Shown: positions 1 through 8,286, counted from the stretch's first letter. The stretch: 24,691 nt of DNA from DASPWW01 sp035461345 (GCA_035461345.1 DATHVJ010000015.1:1-24691); one strand, 5' to 3'. The notes: generated from the letters alone by a model not told the origin. Made by a program: numbers and translations.

Positions 1-273
1 GTCGTCTCGAAGGTCGACGAGGCCGCTGAGCCGGTCGCGGTCGGCGCGGGCGCCGCGGGCGCCGAGGTCGAGGTCGTGCCGGAGGCGCCGGCCCCGTCGC
101 GGGCCGACACTCCCGCGCTCACCGCCCCGCCCGGCGACGGCGCCCCCGAGCGTCCGGCGGAGCCGCTTGTCGGCGCGGGGGCGGGCGGCGACGACGCGGA
201 GCGCCGCCGCGCGGCGAAGCGCAACAAGCGCCGCCAGCGCCAGCGCCGCCGCAAGCACGGGAGGCATCGCTAG
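1..273 (+). CDS. C-terminal tail of an upstream protein (5' end outside window)
   Basis: An open frame runs from the first base to a TAG at 271-273. The visible 90 residues are low-complexity (Ala, Pro, Gly, Glu, Val) and end in a strongly basic tail rich in Lys, Arg, Gln and His. No catalytic domain is visible, so this is the disordered C-terminal extension of a longer protein; the GTG at 76 is probably internal. The next gene overlaps the stop by one base, which suggests one operon. In many actinobacteria secD-secF precede the recJ/rel region, and SecF proteins often end in a basic tail, so SecF is a reasonable guess from context. The visible residues alone do not show it. Confidence 0.55.
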   Translation, partial: VVSKVDEAAEPVAVGAGAAGAEVEVVPEAPAPSRADTPALTAPPGDGAPERPAEPLVGAGAGGDDAERRRAAKRNKRRQRQRRRKHGRHR

Positions 274-542
274 TGGCGGCGCTCGTGTGGTTCACGACCG
301 GGGTGGCGCTGTGGCACTTCACGGTCTTCATCCCCGACCGCTTCTGGGCCGGAATCGTCGGCGCCTTCCTCGGCGCGATCGCGGGATCGATGGCGAGCGG
401 CGCGATCGCGCACGCGGCCTCGGGTCGCGGGATCGGCGAGACCGACATCGTCACCGTACTGGTCGCGATCCCCGGCGCCCTCATCGGGATGGGGATCGTG
501 TACCTGATCGGCGCGCGCGCGGAGGAAGAGCAGCCCGCGTAG
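273..542 (+). CDS. Small three-helix membrane protein of unknown function
   Basis: This 89-residue protein starts at a GTG whose first base is the last base of the preceding TAG, so the two genes are probably translationally coupled. Three hydrophobic stretches are visible, at about residues 3-20, 24-46 and 58-81. The middle and last ones are rich in small residues (Gly, Ala), typical of closely packed helices. The C-terminus is short and acidic. Size and glycine-rich helices recall small envelope proteins of the GlsB/YeaQ type, but I see no diagnostic motif, so I leave the function open. It is followed by about 120 bases before recJ, which has its own likely promoter. Confidence 0.7.
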   Translation: MAALVWFTTGVALWHFTVFIPDRFWAGIVGAFLGAIAGSMASGAIAHAASGRGIGETDIVTVLVAIPGALIGMGIVYLIGARAEEEQPA

Positions 543-652
543 CGACCTGGGCGGCGGTCGTCTCGACCGGCGGCGGGGTCGGCAGCGTCCGCAGGACCGT
601 GCAGTAGCGCCTCCGGAATTTTGACCGGGGGGATTCCGTCCAGGTCCGAACT

Positions 653-658
653 TAGCCT
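653..658 (+). promoter_or_regulatory. Putative -10 box of recJ (TAGCCT)
   Basis: TAGCCT ends six bases before the GTG at 665 and three before the GTG at 662. The same TAGNNT-N6-start arrangement occurs before the HIT gene at 11258 and RNase Z at 17527. This suggests a leaderless recJ transcript and favours the second GTG. No convincing -35 box is visible. A six-base inverted repeat lies upstream (CGGAAT 614-619 with ATTCCG 633-638). Confidence 0.45.
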
Positions 659-661
659 GGC

Positions 662-3220
662 GTGGTGACCGCGCCCGCTCCCGACAGCGCCTTCCGGCTC
701 GAGCCGTATGCGTACGGGGACGCACGGCGGCTGGCCGAGGGGCTGGAGGTGTCCGATCCGGTGGCGATCACGCTGGTTCGCCGCGGGTATCGCGACGTGG
801 AGGCGGCGCGCGAGTTCCTCGACGCGAGTGAGAGCCACGATCCGTTCGAGTTCGATCGCATGGCCGAGGTCGTCGAGCGCCTCAGGGCGGCGATCGCGGG
901 CGGCCGACGGGTCACGGTGCACGGGGACTACGACGTCGACGGGGTGTGCTCGACGGCGATCCTCGTCCGCGTGCTGCGGGAGCTCGGCGGGTCGTGCGAC
1001 TGGTTCATCCCCGACCGGCTCGGAGACGGCTACGGGCTCACCGAGGCCGGCGTCCGCGGGCTGGCGGCGCGCGGCACCGAGCTGCTCGTGACGGTCGACT
1101 GCGGCATCACCGCGGTCGACGAGGTGGCGGCGGCGCGGGCGGCGGGGATCGAGGTGATCGTCACCGACCACCACGCGCCGGGCGAGCGGCTGCCCGAGTC
1201 CCCGATCCTGCACCCCCGGGTGTCGGGATACCCGTGTCCCGACCTGTGCGCGACCGGGGTCGCGCACAAGCTCGCGATGGCGCTGAGGGAGGGGGCCGAG
1301 CCCGATCTCGACCTCGTGGCGCTGGCGACGGTCGCGGACCTCGTCCCGCTCACGGGCGAGAACCGCGCCCTCGTCCGCCGCGGACTCGCCGAGGCTCGCC
1401 GCGCGAGCCGCCCGGGACTGCGTGCGCTGATCGCCGCCGCCCGGGTGGAGCCGTCGCGGCTGGACGAGCGCGACCTCGCGTTCAAGCTCGCGCCCCGAAT
1501 CAACGCGGCGGGGCGCCTGTATCGCGCCGACGCCGGCGTGGAGCTGATGCTGTCCGAGAACGAGGGGCGGGCGGCCGAGATCGCGGCCGAGCTCGATCGC
1601 GCCAACCGCGAGCGCCGCGACGCCGAGCTCGAGGTGCTGTCTGCGGTCGAGTCGGCCCTCGGCAAGACGCCCGGGGGCGCCGAGTCGCCGGGGCTGGTCG
1701 TCGCCGGGGAGGGGTGGCACCCGGGGGTGGTGGGGATCGTCGCCTCGCGCCTCGCCGAGCGCCATTGGCGGCCCACGGTCCTGATCGGGCTCGACTCCGA
1801 GGGCCGGGGGCGGGGGTCGGGCCGCAGCATCCCGGGGTTCGACCTGCTCGCGGCGCTGCGGGAGTGCGGGGAGCACCTGGTGCGCTTCGGCGGCCACCGC
1901 GCCGCGGCGGGGCTGGAGATCGAGGGGGGTCGGGTGGACGCGTTCCGGGAGGCGTTCGTGGACTGCGCGTCGCGGCTCGCGCCGGCGGACCTGGTCCGGA
2001 CCGAGACGGTCGACGCGGTCGTCGGCGGCGATCGGCTGGGGCTCGACGCGGCCGAGGAGCTGCAGCGGCTCGCCCCGTTCGGGGTCGGGAACCCTCCGGT
2101 GCGGCTGCTGGTGCCCGCCGCCCGGATGCTCGACGTGCGCCCGATGGGGGAGGGAAAGCACGCCCGGTTCAGCGTCGCGAGCGGATCGTCGAGGGCGCTC
2201 GGGGTGGCGTTCGGGAGCAGCGACCGCTCGCTCGCGTCGCTCGACGGGCGCCCCGCCGACCTCGCCGTGCGGCTGGAGGTCAACCACTGGAACGGCGCCG
2301 TCGAGCCGCGCGTCGTGCTCGAGCGGATGTACCCGATCGAGGGCGACGCGGCCGAAGCCGGCTGCGTCCACCCTGCGGGCGCCGTGGAGTGGCTGCGACG
2401 GTTCGGGGCCGAGCTCGAGGCGCCCCTCGGTCGGGCGGCGGCTGGTGACGGCAGCGCGTCGCCGGCGCCGGTGCGCGAGACCGTCCGCCGCGGGCCGGGG
2501 TCGGCGATCGCGGTGCTGGCGGACCTCGCGTCAAGCGACGAGCCGGTGGTCGCGCTGTGCGCCGATGCCTCCCGCCGCGCGGCGCTGGCCGAACGCGCCG
2601 ATCCCCGCCGGTTCGGCCGGCTCGGCGCGGTCCACGCGTGCGGGCGCTGCGACGCGGACCGGCTTCGGGAGCGTCTGGATCGGCTGCGGCAGTCCGGCTC
2701 GGGGCTGGTGGTAGCGGACTGGGCGGCGCTGTCGCGGGAGCCGCGCGTCTTCGAGGGGGCAAAGCACGCCGTGCTCGTGGATCCGCCGCCCTTTCCCGAG
2801 CTCGAGGCGGCGGTTGCCCGCGGCCCGGGATACCTGCACGTCGCGTGGGGCGATGCGGAGATCGAGTTCGCGTTGCGGGTGCACGACGCCGAGTGGGACC
2901 TGGGACCGGCGCTGCGGACGACCTACCTCGCGCTTCGCGAGCGCGGGGGGGAGGTCGGCGGCGACGAGCTGGTCGACGTGCTGGCCGGAGGCGGAGCCCA
3001 CCCTCGCACCCCCGAGGTCGCGGCGAGATGCGTTCGCGTGCTCGTCGAGCTGGGCCTCGCAGCCTGCGAGCTCGACGGCGGCGATCGCCGGCTCAGGGTC
3101 GTATCCTCGCAGGGGACGGAGCTGGAGCGATCCAGGGCCTACGTCGCGTACCGTGGCCGTCACGAGGAGGGCCGCAGATTCCTAAGCAGCAGGCAAAGAC
3201 CAAGGGCAAGGGCCGCGTAG
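662..3220 (+). CDS. recJ: Single-stranded-DNA-specific exonuclease RecJ
   Basis: RecJ is a 5'-3' single-strand exonuclease of the DHH phosphoesterase family, acting in recombinational repair, base excision and mismatch repair. The first metal-binding motif DYDVDG is at about residues 89-94 and the DHH triad at about 169-171. The DHHA1 region has GSGRSIPG (about 386-393) and GGHRAAAG (about 410), the usual RecJ signatures. An OB-fold region follows to about residue 560. At 852 residues it is far longer than E. coli RecJ. The extra 290 C-terminal residues look like a degenerate Rossmann/helicase-like region plus a winged-helix-like end, as in long Gram-positive RecJ proteins. The start is GTG 662 or, by promoter spacing, GTG 665. 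The 3' end overlaps the proposed rel start by 43 bases. Confidence 0.95.
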   Translation: MVTAPAPDSAFRLEPYAYGDARRLAEGLEVSDPVAITLVRRGYRDVEAAREFLDASESHDPFEFDRMAEVVERLRAAIAGGRRVTVHGDYDVDGVCSTAILVRVLRELGGSCDWFIPDRLGDGYGLTEAGVRGLAARGTELLVTVDCGITAVDEVAAARAAGIEVIVTDHHAPGERLPESPILHPRVSGYPCPDLCATGVAHKLAMALREGAEPDLDLVALATVADLVPLTGENRALVRRGLAEARRASRPGLRALIAAARVEPSRLDERDLAFKLAPRINAAGRLYRADAGVELMLSENEGRAAEIAAELDRANRERRDAELEVLSAVESALGKTPGGAESPGLVVAGEGWHPGVVGIVASRLAERHWRPTVLIGLDSEGRGRGSGRSIPGFDLLAALRECGEHLVRFGGHRAAAGLEIEGGRVDAFREAFVDCASRLAPADLVRTETVDAVVGGDRLGLDAAEELQRLAPFGVGNPPVRLLVPAARMLDVRPMGEGKHARFSVASGSSRALGVAFGSSDRSLASLDGRPADLAVRLEVNHWNGAVEPRVVLERMYPIEGDAAEAGCVHPAGAVEWLRRFGAELEAPLGRAAAGDGSASPAPVRETVRRGPGSAIAVLADLASSDEPVVALCADASRRAALAERADPRRFGRLGAVHACGRCDADRLRERLDRLRQSGSGLVVADWAALSREPRVFEGAKHAVLVDPPPFPELEAAVARGPGYLHVAWGDAEIEFALRVHDAEWDLGPALRTTYLALRERGGEVGGDELVDVLAGGGAHPRTPEVAARCVRVLVELGLAACELDGGDRRLRVVSSQGTELERSRAYVAYRGRHEEGRRFLSSRQRPRARAA
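3166..3170 (+). promoter_or_regulatory. Strong ribosome-binding site (GGAGG) that defines the AUU start of rel
   Basis: GGAGG sits seven bases before ATT 3178, inside the 3' end of recJ. No standard start codon lies in frame at a workable distance. This Shine-Dalgarno site is the main argument for a non-canonical AUU initiation codon and for coupling rel translation to recJ. Confidence 0.6.
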
Positions 3221-5589
3221 CAAGGGGGCGCAACGGCAAGCGCGCCGCCCGCGGGAAGCGCACCTCGACGAAGCGCAAGGCGGCGGGGCGCACGCCGGAT
3301 CGCACCCGGGTCGGGCTCGACGCCGACGGTCGCCGGCACGCTCCGGCGCCGGCCGACGCGATCACGAAGGAGCTGACCGCGGAGGAGCGCAAGCTGCTCG
3401 GCGACCTGTTCGCGGTCGTCGAGGAGCACAGCGAGGACTCCGCCGGGGCGATCGATCGCGAGGCGGTCGAGCGCGCGTTCGCGTTCGCGTGCGAACGGCA
3501 CGCGGACCAGCGCCGTCGCTCGGGGGAGGACTTCGTCACACACCCGCTCGAGGTGGCCAAGATCTGCGCCGGGCTGCGGCTCGACACCGAGACGCTGTGC
3601 GCTGCGCTGCTCCACGACACCGTCGAGGACACCAGCGCCAGCCTCGACGACGTCACCGAGGTGTTCGGCGGCGAGATCGGCACGCTCGTCGACGGCGTCA
3701 CCAAGCTGACCGGGATCACGTTCCAGAGCCGCGACGAGAGCCAGGCGGAGAACTACCGCAAGATGATGGTGGCGATGGCCACGGACATCCGGGTCATCCT
3801 GATCAAGCTCGCCGACCGGCTCCACAACATGCGCACCCTGTCGGCGCTGCCGAAGCAGAAGCAGCTCGACAAGGCCCGCGAGACGCTCGAGATCTACGCC
3901 CCGCTCGCGCACCGGCTCGGGATCCACGCGATCAAGTGGGAGCTCGAGGACCTCGCGTTCGCGACCCTGCACCCGCGCAAGTACGACGAGATGAAGAAGC
4001 TCGTCGCCCAGCAGCGCGCCGAGCGCGAGCGCTACGTCAGCGACGCGGGCCGCTTCCTGCGCCGCGAGCTGAAGCAGGTGGGGATCGAGGCCGAGATCTC
4101 AGGCCGCGCCAAGCACTTCTACTCGATCTACACGAAGATGACCAAGAAGGGGCGCGAGTTCAACGAGATCTACGACCTCACCGCGATGCGGGTGATCGTC
4201 GACTCGGTCAAGGACTGCTACGGCGCGATCGGGATCATCCACTCGCTGTGGAAGCCGCTGCCGGGGCGGTTCAAGGACTTCATCGCGACGCCGAAGCTGA
4301 ACCTCTACCAGGCGCTGCACACGACGGTGATCGGCCCCGAGGGGCGCCCGCTGGAGATCCAGATCCGCACCCGGGAGATGCACGAGCTCGCCGAGTACGG
4401 GGTTGCGGCGCACGTGATCTACAAGGAGGGCGCGGAGCGCTCGCGCGACGCCGAGAAGGAGAAGATGACGTGGCTTCGCCAGCTCCTCGAGCTGGAGTCG
4501 GACCAGGATCCCCAGGAGTTCCTCGACTCGCTCAAGGTCGACCTGTTCGAAGACGAGGTGTTCGTGTTCACGCCGAAGGGCGAGGTCAAGAACCTGTCCG
4601 CCGGCTCGACGCCGCTCGACTTCGCGTACGCCGTCCACACCGACGTCGGTCACCGCTGCGTGGGCGCGAAGGTGAACGGCAAGCTCGTCCCGCTGCACTA
4701 CGAGCTGTCGAGCGGCGACATCGTCGAGGTGCTGACCGCGAAGCAGGAGCGCGGGCCGTCGCGCGACTGGCTGCGGCTGGTGCGCACGAGCCGCGCGCGC
4801 AACAAGATCCGCGCGTTCCTCAAGCGCGAGCGCCGCGAGGACGCCGAGCGCCGCGGCCGCGAGGCGCTCCAGCAGGCGCTGCGCAAGCGCGGCCTCCCGG
4901 CCCAGCAGGTGGCGGGGACGCCGCTGCTCGTCGACGTGGCGCGGGAGATGGGCTTCCGCAAGGCCGACGATTTCTACGTCGCCCTCGGCCAGGCGAAAGT
5001 GGCGCCGAAGACGGTCGCGAACAAGGTCTTCCAGCGCCTCAAACAGGGCGAGGCGGTCGGCGAGGAGAAGGAGGAGACCGCGCCGCGCGGCGTGCTCGCC
5101 GGCAAGGACGAGCGCCAGCGGCGGATCGATGACGCGTCCGCGTACGGGATCAAGGTCAAGGGCGTCGAGGACGTCATGGTCCGGCTCGCGAAGTGCTGCC
5201 GGCCGGTTCCGGGCGACGACATCCTCGGCTACGTCTCGCTCGGGCGCGGGATCACGATCCACCGCCAGGACTGCCGCAACGTCAAGGCGCTGAAGAAGTC
5301 ACCGGAGCGGTTCACGGACGTCTCCTGGGACGGCGAGAACGCGACCTCGTACCGGGTCGAGCTCCAGGTCGACGCCTGGGACCGCACCCGCCTGCTCGAG
5401 GACCTCTCGCGGACGTTCGCGGAGGCCGGGATCAACATCCTCGAGGCCAAGTGCTCGACCCAGCACCCGATGGTCAAGAACCGCTTCGTCGTCGAGGTGG
5501 GGGACACCGGCCAGCTCAAGCAGTGCATCGGCCGCCTGCGCCAGGTCGACTCGGTGTTCGACGCCTACCGGATCACGCCGGGGGTTTGA
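3178..5589 (+). CDS. rel: Bifunctional (p)ppGpp synthetase/hydrolase (RelA/SpoT family), apparent AUU start
   Basis: The enzyme makes and degrades the alarmone (p)ppGpp in the stringent response. Domains in order: a basic Lys/Arg-rich N-terminal extension (about 1-60); an HD hydrolase domain with HDTVED (about 146-151); a synthetase domain with RFKD (about 364-367); TGS (about 457-520); a region with the Cys-Cys pair of LAKCCRPVPGD (about 673); and a C-terminal ACT domain. An intact HD site plus RXKD, rather than the EXDD of synthetase-only RelA, fits a bifunctional Rel. In this frame I find no ATG, GTG or TTG from the end of recJ until inside the HD domain. An ATT at 3178 has GGAGG (3166-3170) exactly seven bases upstream, so I take it as the start, giving 803 residues. 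A sequencing error is the main alternative. Confidence 0.93.
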   Translation: MPKQQAKTKGKGRVARGRNGKRAARGKRTSTKRKAAGRTPDRTRVGLDADGRRHAPAPADAITKELTAEERKLLGDLFAVVEEHSEDSAGAIDREAVERAFAFACERHADQRRRSGEDFVTHPLEVAKICAGLRLDTETLCAALLHDTVEDTSASLDDVTEVFGGEIGTLVDGVTKLTGITFQSRDESQAENYRKMMVAMATDIRVILIKLADRLHNMRTLSALPKQKQLDKARETLEIYAPLAHRLGIHAIKWELEDLAFATLHPRKYDEMKKLVAQQRAERERYVSDAGRFLRRELKQVGIEAEISGRAKHFYSIYTKMTKKGREFNEIYDLTAMRVIVDSVKDCYGAIGIIHSLWKPLPGRFKDFIATPKLNLYQALHTTVIGPEGRPLEIQIRTREMHELAEYGVAAHVIYKEGAERSRDAEKEKMTWLRQLLELESDQDPQEFLDSLKVDLFEDEVFVFTPKGEVKNLSAGSTPLDFAYAVHTDVGHRCVGAKVNGKLVPLHYELSSGDIVEVLTAKQERGPSRDWLRLVRTSRARNKIRAFLKRERREDAERRGREALQQALRKRGLPAQQVAGTPLLVDVAREMGFRKADDFYVALGQAKVAPKTVANKVFQRLKQGEAVGEEKEETAPRGVLAGKDERQRRIDDASAYGIKVKGVEDVMVRLAKCCRPVPGDDILGYVSLGRGITIHRQDCRNVKALKKSPERFTDVSWDGENATSYRVELQVDAWDRTRLLEDLSRTFAEAGINILEAKCSTQHPMVKNRFVVEVGDTGQLKQCIGRLRQVDSVFDAYRITPGV

Positions 5590-5596
5590 GCACGAA

Positions 5597-5654
5597 GTCC
5601 ACTCCGAGCGAGTGGACGATTAGGGTGCCCCGAGCACCCCTAACTGTCCACTCG
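5597..5654 (+). terminator. Large hairpin after rel, intergenic repeat family 1 copy A
   Basis: CGAGTGGAC (5609-5617) pairs with GTCCACTCG (5646-5654). Inside this, TTAGGGTGC (5620-5628) pairs with GCACCCCTAA (5634-5643) with one bulged C, around a five-base loop. A second copy of GTCCACTC at 5597-5604 could instead pair with 5610-5617, so two exclusive folds exist. It begins eight bases after the rel stop and has no U-tract, so its role as a terminator is inferred. A related element lies at 18518-18561. Confidence 0.6.
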
Positions 5655-5671
5655 GCGTGGGACGCGGGCGC

Positions 5672-6544
5672 ATGACTCCCCCTGATCGCCCACCGGTCAG
5701 CGTCGTCGTCCCGTTCATCGGAGACCGCGGCGCCGTGATCTCCCTCGCTGCCAATCTAGAGCGGCTGAACCCGTGCTTGGGCGACGAGCTGATCGTCGCC
5801 GACAACACACGCGAAGGGATGCCCGGCGGCGTGCTGCTGCCCTCCTCCGTACAAGTCGTCCGTGCCGCCCGCGAGCGCTCCGCCTACCACGCTCGAAACA
5901 CTGGCGCTCGGGCAGCGCGGAACCAGTGGATCCTGTTCATCGATGCGGATTGCCGCCCTGTCCCGCACCTCCTCGCTGCCTACTTCGACCCGCCGCCTCC
6001 GAACGGGTGCGGAGCCCTCGCAGGCGCGGTCGTCGGCGCGGGCGGGCAGAGCGCGCTGATCGCGCGCTACGCCCGCGCCCGCGGGTTCCTCAACATGGCC
6101 GGTGGCACCGTCGGGCCCGGGTGGCGGATCGCCGTCGGCGGCAACGTGCTCGTGCGCCGCGCCGCATTCGAGTCGGTCGGCGGGTTCGTCGAGGGCATCC
6201 GCTCGGGCGGGGACGTCGACCTGTCGCGCCGCCTGATCGCCGCCCGATGGACGATCGAGGAGCGCCGGGCGGCGCTCGTCGAGCACCGCCATCGCGACCG
6301 CCTGGTGCCGTTCCTGGCGACGATCGCCCGCTACGCCGCCGGCTCGCGGTGGCTCAACCGCCGCTACCCGGGCCACTCTCCGCGCTGGCCGCTGACGCGG
6401 CAGCTCGCGCTGTCGGCCCGCGACGCCGCGCTGCTGTCGGTCCGCGGGCGCCGCGAGGAAGCCGTCTTTCGGGCGCTCGACGGGCTGGGCCTCGTGGCCC
6501 ATAACGTCGGCTACCTGGGCGGCAACTCGGCGCGGTCCGCCTAG
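5672..6544 (+). CDS. Family 2 (GT-A) glycosyltransferase
   Basis: The protein transfers a sugar from a nucleotide-sugar donor to an unknown acceptor, probably at the cytoplasmic face of the membrane. The N-terminus has the GT2 nucleotide-binding strand (PPVSVVVPF) and a downstream ADNT. The metal-binding DxD-like motif is FIDADC, about residue 90. GGNVLVRRAAFESVGGF and GGDVDLSRR match the acceptor-side and catalytic-loop regions of GT2 enzymes. There is no clear transmembrane segment. I chose ATG 5672; an in-frame GTG at 5657 falls next to the terminator hairpin. The first third uses more A/T-ending codons than its neighbours, a weak hint of different origin. No partner glycan genes are adjacent. 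Confidence 0.82.
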   Translation: MTPPDRPPVSVVVPFIGDRGAVISLAANLERLNPCLGDELIVADNTREGMPGGVLLPSSVQVVRAARERSAYHARNTGARAARNQWILFIDADCRPVPHLLAAYFDPPPPNGCGALAGAVVGAGGQSALIARYARARGFLNMAGGTVGPGWRIAVGGNVLVRRAAFESVGGFVEGIRSGGDVDLSRRLIAARWTIEERRAALVEHRHRDRLVPFLATIARYAAGSRWLNRRYPGHSPRWPLTRQLALSARDAALLSVRGRREEAVFRALDGLGLVAHNVGYLGGNSARSA

Positions 6545-6619
6545 CCCCACTCGCCGCGCTCGATCGCGATCTGTTCCAGGTGTTCCGCAGACACGCCCGA
6601 AGTCAACCATCGACGAGGG

Positions 6620-6898
6620 CTAGATGGCGAAACGCTCGAGAACAGCTCGACCGCGACGACCGTGCACGTTTGGGAGAACGGGGAGCGGATCGTGAGCGAC
6701 GGTCCGTTCGCGGAGTCGAAGGAGCAGCTCGGCGGATCCTGTCTGCTGGAGTGCGATGACCTCGACGAGGCCCTCGAGTGGGCGAACGAGGTTGCGATGG
6801 GAACGGGGTCGATCGAGGTCCGGAAGGTCTTGGACCTGTCGGAGCTCGGGCACGAGAGCAAGACCCGGCCCGTTGGGGGTGAGCGCGTAGCCGCCTAG
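6620..6898 (+). pseudogene. N-terminally truncated YCII/DGPF-domain protein
   Basis: The readable frame contains the hallmark of the YCII (DGPF) family: a TATTVHV-like strand, then SDGPFAESKEQLGG, then CDDLDEALEWA and a final GSIEVRKV. Family members are usually about 110-130 residues and begin with an MKYMLLIY-type strand. Here that N-terminal half is missing and homology fades upstream of 6620. The only usable start, GTG 6662, would give 78 residues lacking the first strands of the ferredoxin-like fold. I therefore call it a decayed gene. Its TAG (6896-6898) overlaps the TAG of the convergent HIT gene within a CTAG palindrome. Confidence 0.6.
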
Positions 6899-7332
6899 CC
6901 GGGGTCGCGGAGCGCGGTCACGGCGTCGCGGACCGCCTCCGCGACCTCGGCCATGTGCTCCTCGCCGTCGTACTTTCGGCGCGGCCAGAAGAACCCGCGC
7001 AGGCCGTCCTTCGGCTTGCGCGGGACGACGTGGACGTGGAGGTGGGGAACGCTCTGGCTGACGATGTTGTTCATCGCGACGAAGCTGCCCGGCTTCTCCA
7101 TCGCATGGGGGATCGCCCGCGACAGGAGCCGGGCGGCTGCGAACAGCGGCTCGACCATCTCCGGGGGGAGGTCGGCCAGCGTCTCGATGTGGTCGCGGGG
7201 CACGAGCAGGGTGTGACCCGGGAAAAGCGGCCGTTGGTCGAGGAACGCGAGGGCGTGCTCGTCCTCGTACACGACGTGCCCGTGCTCGTCGCCGGCGACG
7301 ATCGCGCAGAACCGACACCCGGGTTCGACCAC
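6895..7332 (-). CDS. HIT-family nucleotide hydrolase
   Basis: This is a 145-residue histidine-triad protein. The triad HLHVHVVPR is at residues 97-105 (His97, His99, His101), and an N-terminal CxxC (CRFC, residues 6-9) may bind zinc as in many HIT proteins. HIT enzymes hydrolyse or transfer nucleotidyl groups from dinucleoside polyphosphates or aminoacyl-adenylates; the substrate here cannot be told. Length and motif order match the Hint/HinT branch. It starts at GTG, three bases after the TGA of the diacylglycerol-kinase-family gene, so the two are very likely co-transcribed and coupled. Confidence 0.92.
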   Translation of the reverse strand: MVEPGCRFCAIVAGDEHGHVVYEDEHALAFLDQRPLFPGHTLLVPRDHIETLADLPPEMVEPLFAAARLLSRAIPHAMEKPGSFVAMNNIVSQSVPHLHVHVVPRKPKDGLRGFFWPRRKYDGEEHMAEVAEAVRDAVTALRDPG

Positions 7333-7335
7333 GGC

Positions 7336-8286
7336 TCAGGCGACGATCGTCAGCGCCCCGGGCTCGATCGACAGGTCGAGCCCGGTGTGGTCGCCGATGT
7401 AGTCGCCGTCGACCTGGAGCGGGAACGCGCGCAGCTTGCCCTCCGCGGCGGGGGAGATCGACTCCACCCGCGCCACCGTCGCGCCCTCGAAGTGCTCGAT
7501 CTGCCGATGCTCCGGCGTCGGGAGGCGATCGACGAGCACGCGCGCCGCGACTGTCGGCATGTCGCGCTGTGCCGCGCGCCTCAGGACTGCGAGCGAGAGC
7601 GTCCCGTTGTCGAGCGCCGCGCCGCCGCACACCCGAACGGGATGGTTGCGAAAGTACGTGTAGGGGTCGGAGTTCTGGGCGATCGCGGTGATCCCCTCGG
7701 CCCGCCGCCCGTCGACATCGAGCCGCACCCGCACCGGGTTGCGCAGGTAGCGGCGATAGAACGCCGACACCGCGGACCACGTGAAGTACCACTCGCCGGC
7801 GCGTGCCTTCAGCTTCGGGTGCGAGTCGACCCGCCGCACGACGGCCGCGTCGAGCCCGGCGCCGCACGCGAACACGAACCGCCGTCCGTTCACGACCCCG
7901 AGATCGATGCGGCGTGGGCGCAGGTCGTCTGCCAGCCCCAGCAGGTGCTCGGTCGCGTCGACGACGTCGTTCGGGATCCCGAGCGTGCGGCACACCACGT
8001 TTGTCGACCCCCCCGGCAGCACCGACACCGGCACGGTCGTGCCCGCGAGCCCGTTGGCGACCTCGTTCAGCGTCCCGTCGCCGCCGAAGGCGACGACGAT
8101 GTCGTACTGACCGCCGCCCGCCTCGCGGCCGATCTCGATCGCGTGGGCACGTGCCTCGGTGTCCACCGCGGTCACCTCGTAGCGGCCCTGGAGCGCGTAC
8201 ACGACCAGGTTCTTGAGCCGGTCCGAGACGGTCGTCGCGTACGGATTGACGATCACCAGCATCCGCTGCTTTTTCGTCTCACCCAT
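7336..8286 (-). CDS. Diacylglycerol/lipid kinase family protein (DagK/YegS/BmrU type)
   Basis: The 316-residue protein has the diacylglycerol kinase catalytic-domain signature: an N-terminal LVIVNPYA strand (residues 10-17), the nucleotide-binding GGDGTLNEV (68-76), then LPGGSTNVVCRTLGIP. A C-terminal beta-sandwich region ends in QVDGDYIG, typical of YegS-like lipid kinases. It should phosphorylate a diacylglycerol or related lipid with ATP at the inner membrane surface. The exact substrate is unknown, since phosphatidylinositol-, ceramide- and mannolipid-related homologues share this fold. It starts at ATG 8286 with no clear Shine-Dalgarno site. The 68 bases upstream are an intergenic repeat shared with 22480-22560. 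It forms a unit with the downstream HIT gene. Confidence 0.9.
   Translation of the reverse strand: MGETKKQRMLVIVNPYATTVSDRLKNLVVYALQGRYEVTAVDTEARAHAIEIGREAGGGQYDIVVAFGGDGTLNEVANGLAGTTVPVSVLPGGSTNVVCRTLGIPNDVVDATEHLLGLADDLRPRRIDLGVVNGRRFVFACGAGLDAAVVRRVDSHPKLKARAGEWYFTWSAVSAFYRRYLRNPVRVRLDVDGRRAEGITAIAQNSDPYTYFRNHPVRVCGGAALDNGTLSLAVLRRAAQRDMPTVAARVLVDRLPTPEHRQIEHFEGATVARVESISPAAEGKLRAFPLQVDGDYIGDHTGLDLSIEPGALTIVA

Noticed and set aside
614..638. CGGAAT/ATTCCG inverted repeat upstream of recJ
   Set aside because: It has only six pairs around a 13-base loop. TTGACC nearby is too far from the -10 box to be its -35, so I record it without a role.
119..2371. 750-codon open frame on the minus strand opposite recJ
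   Set aside because: In DNA this rich in GC, antisense frames stay open by chance. It has Arg/Pro/His-rich composition, no domain, and overlaps a recJ with all catalytic motifs.
6541..6861. 106-codon minus-strand ORF opposite the YCII fragment
   Set aside because: Most of it is antisense to the YCII motif. Only its last residues look protein-like, which I mention as a possible remnant rather than a gene.
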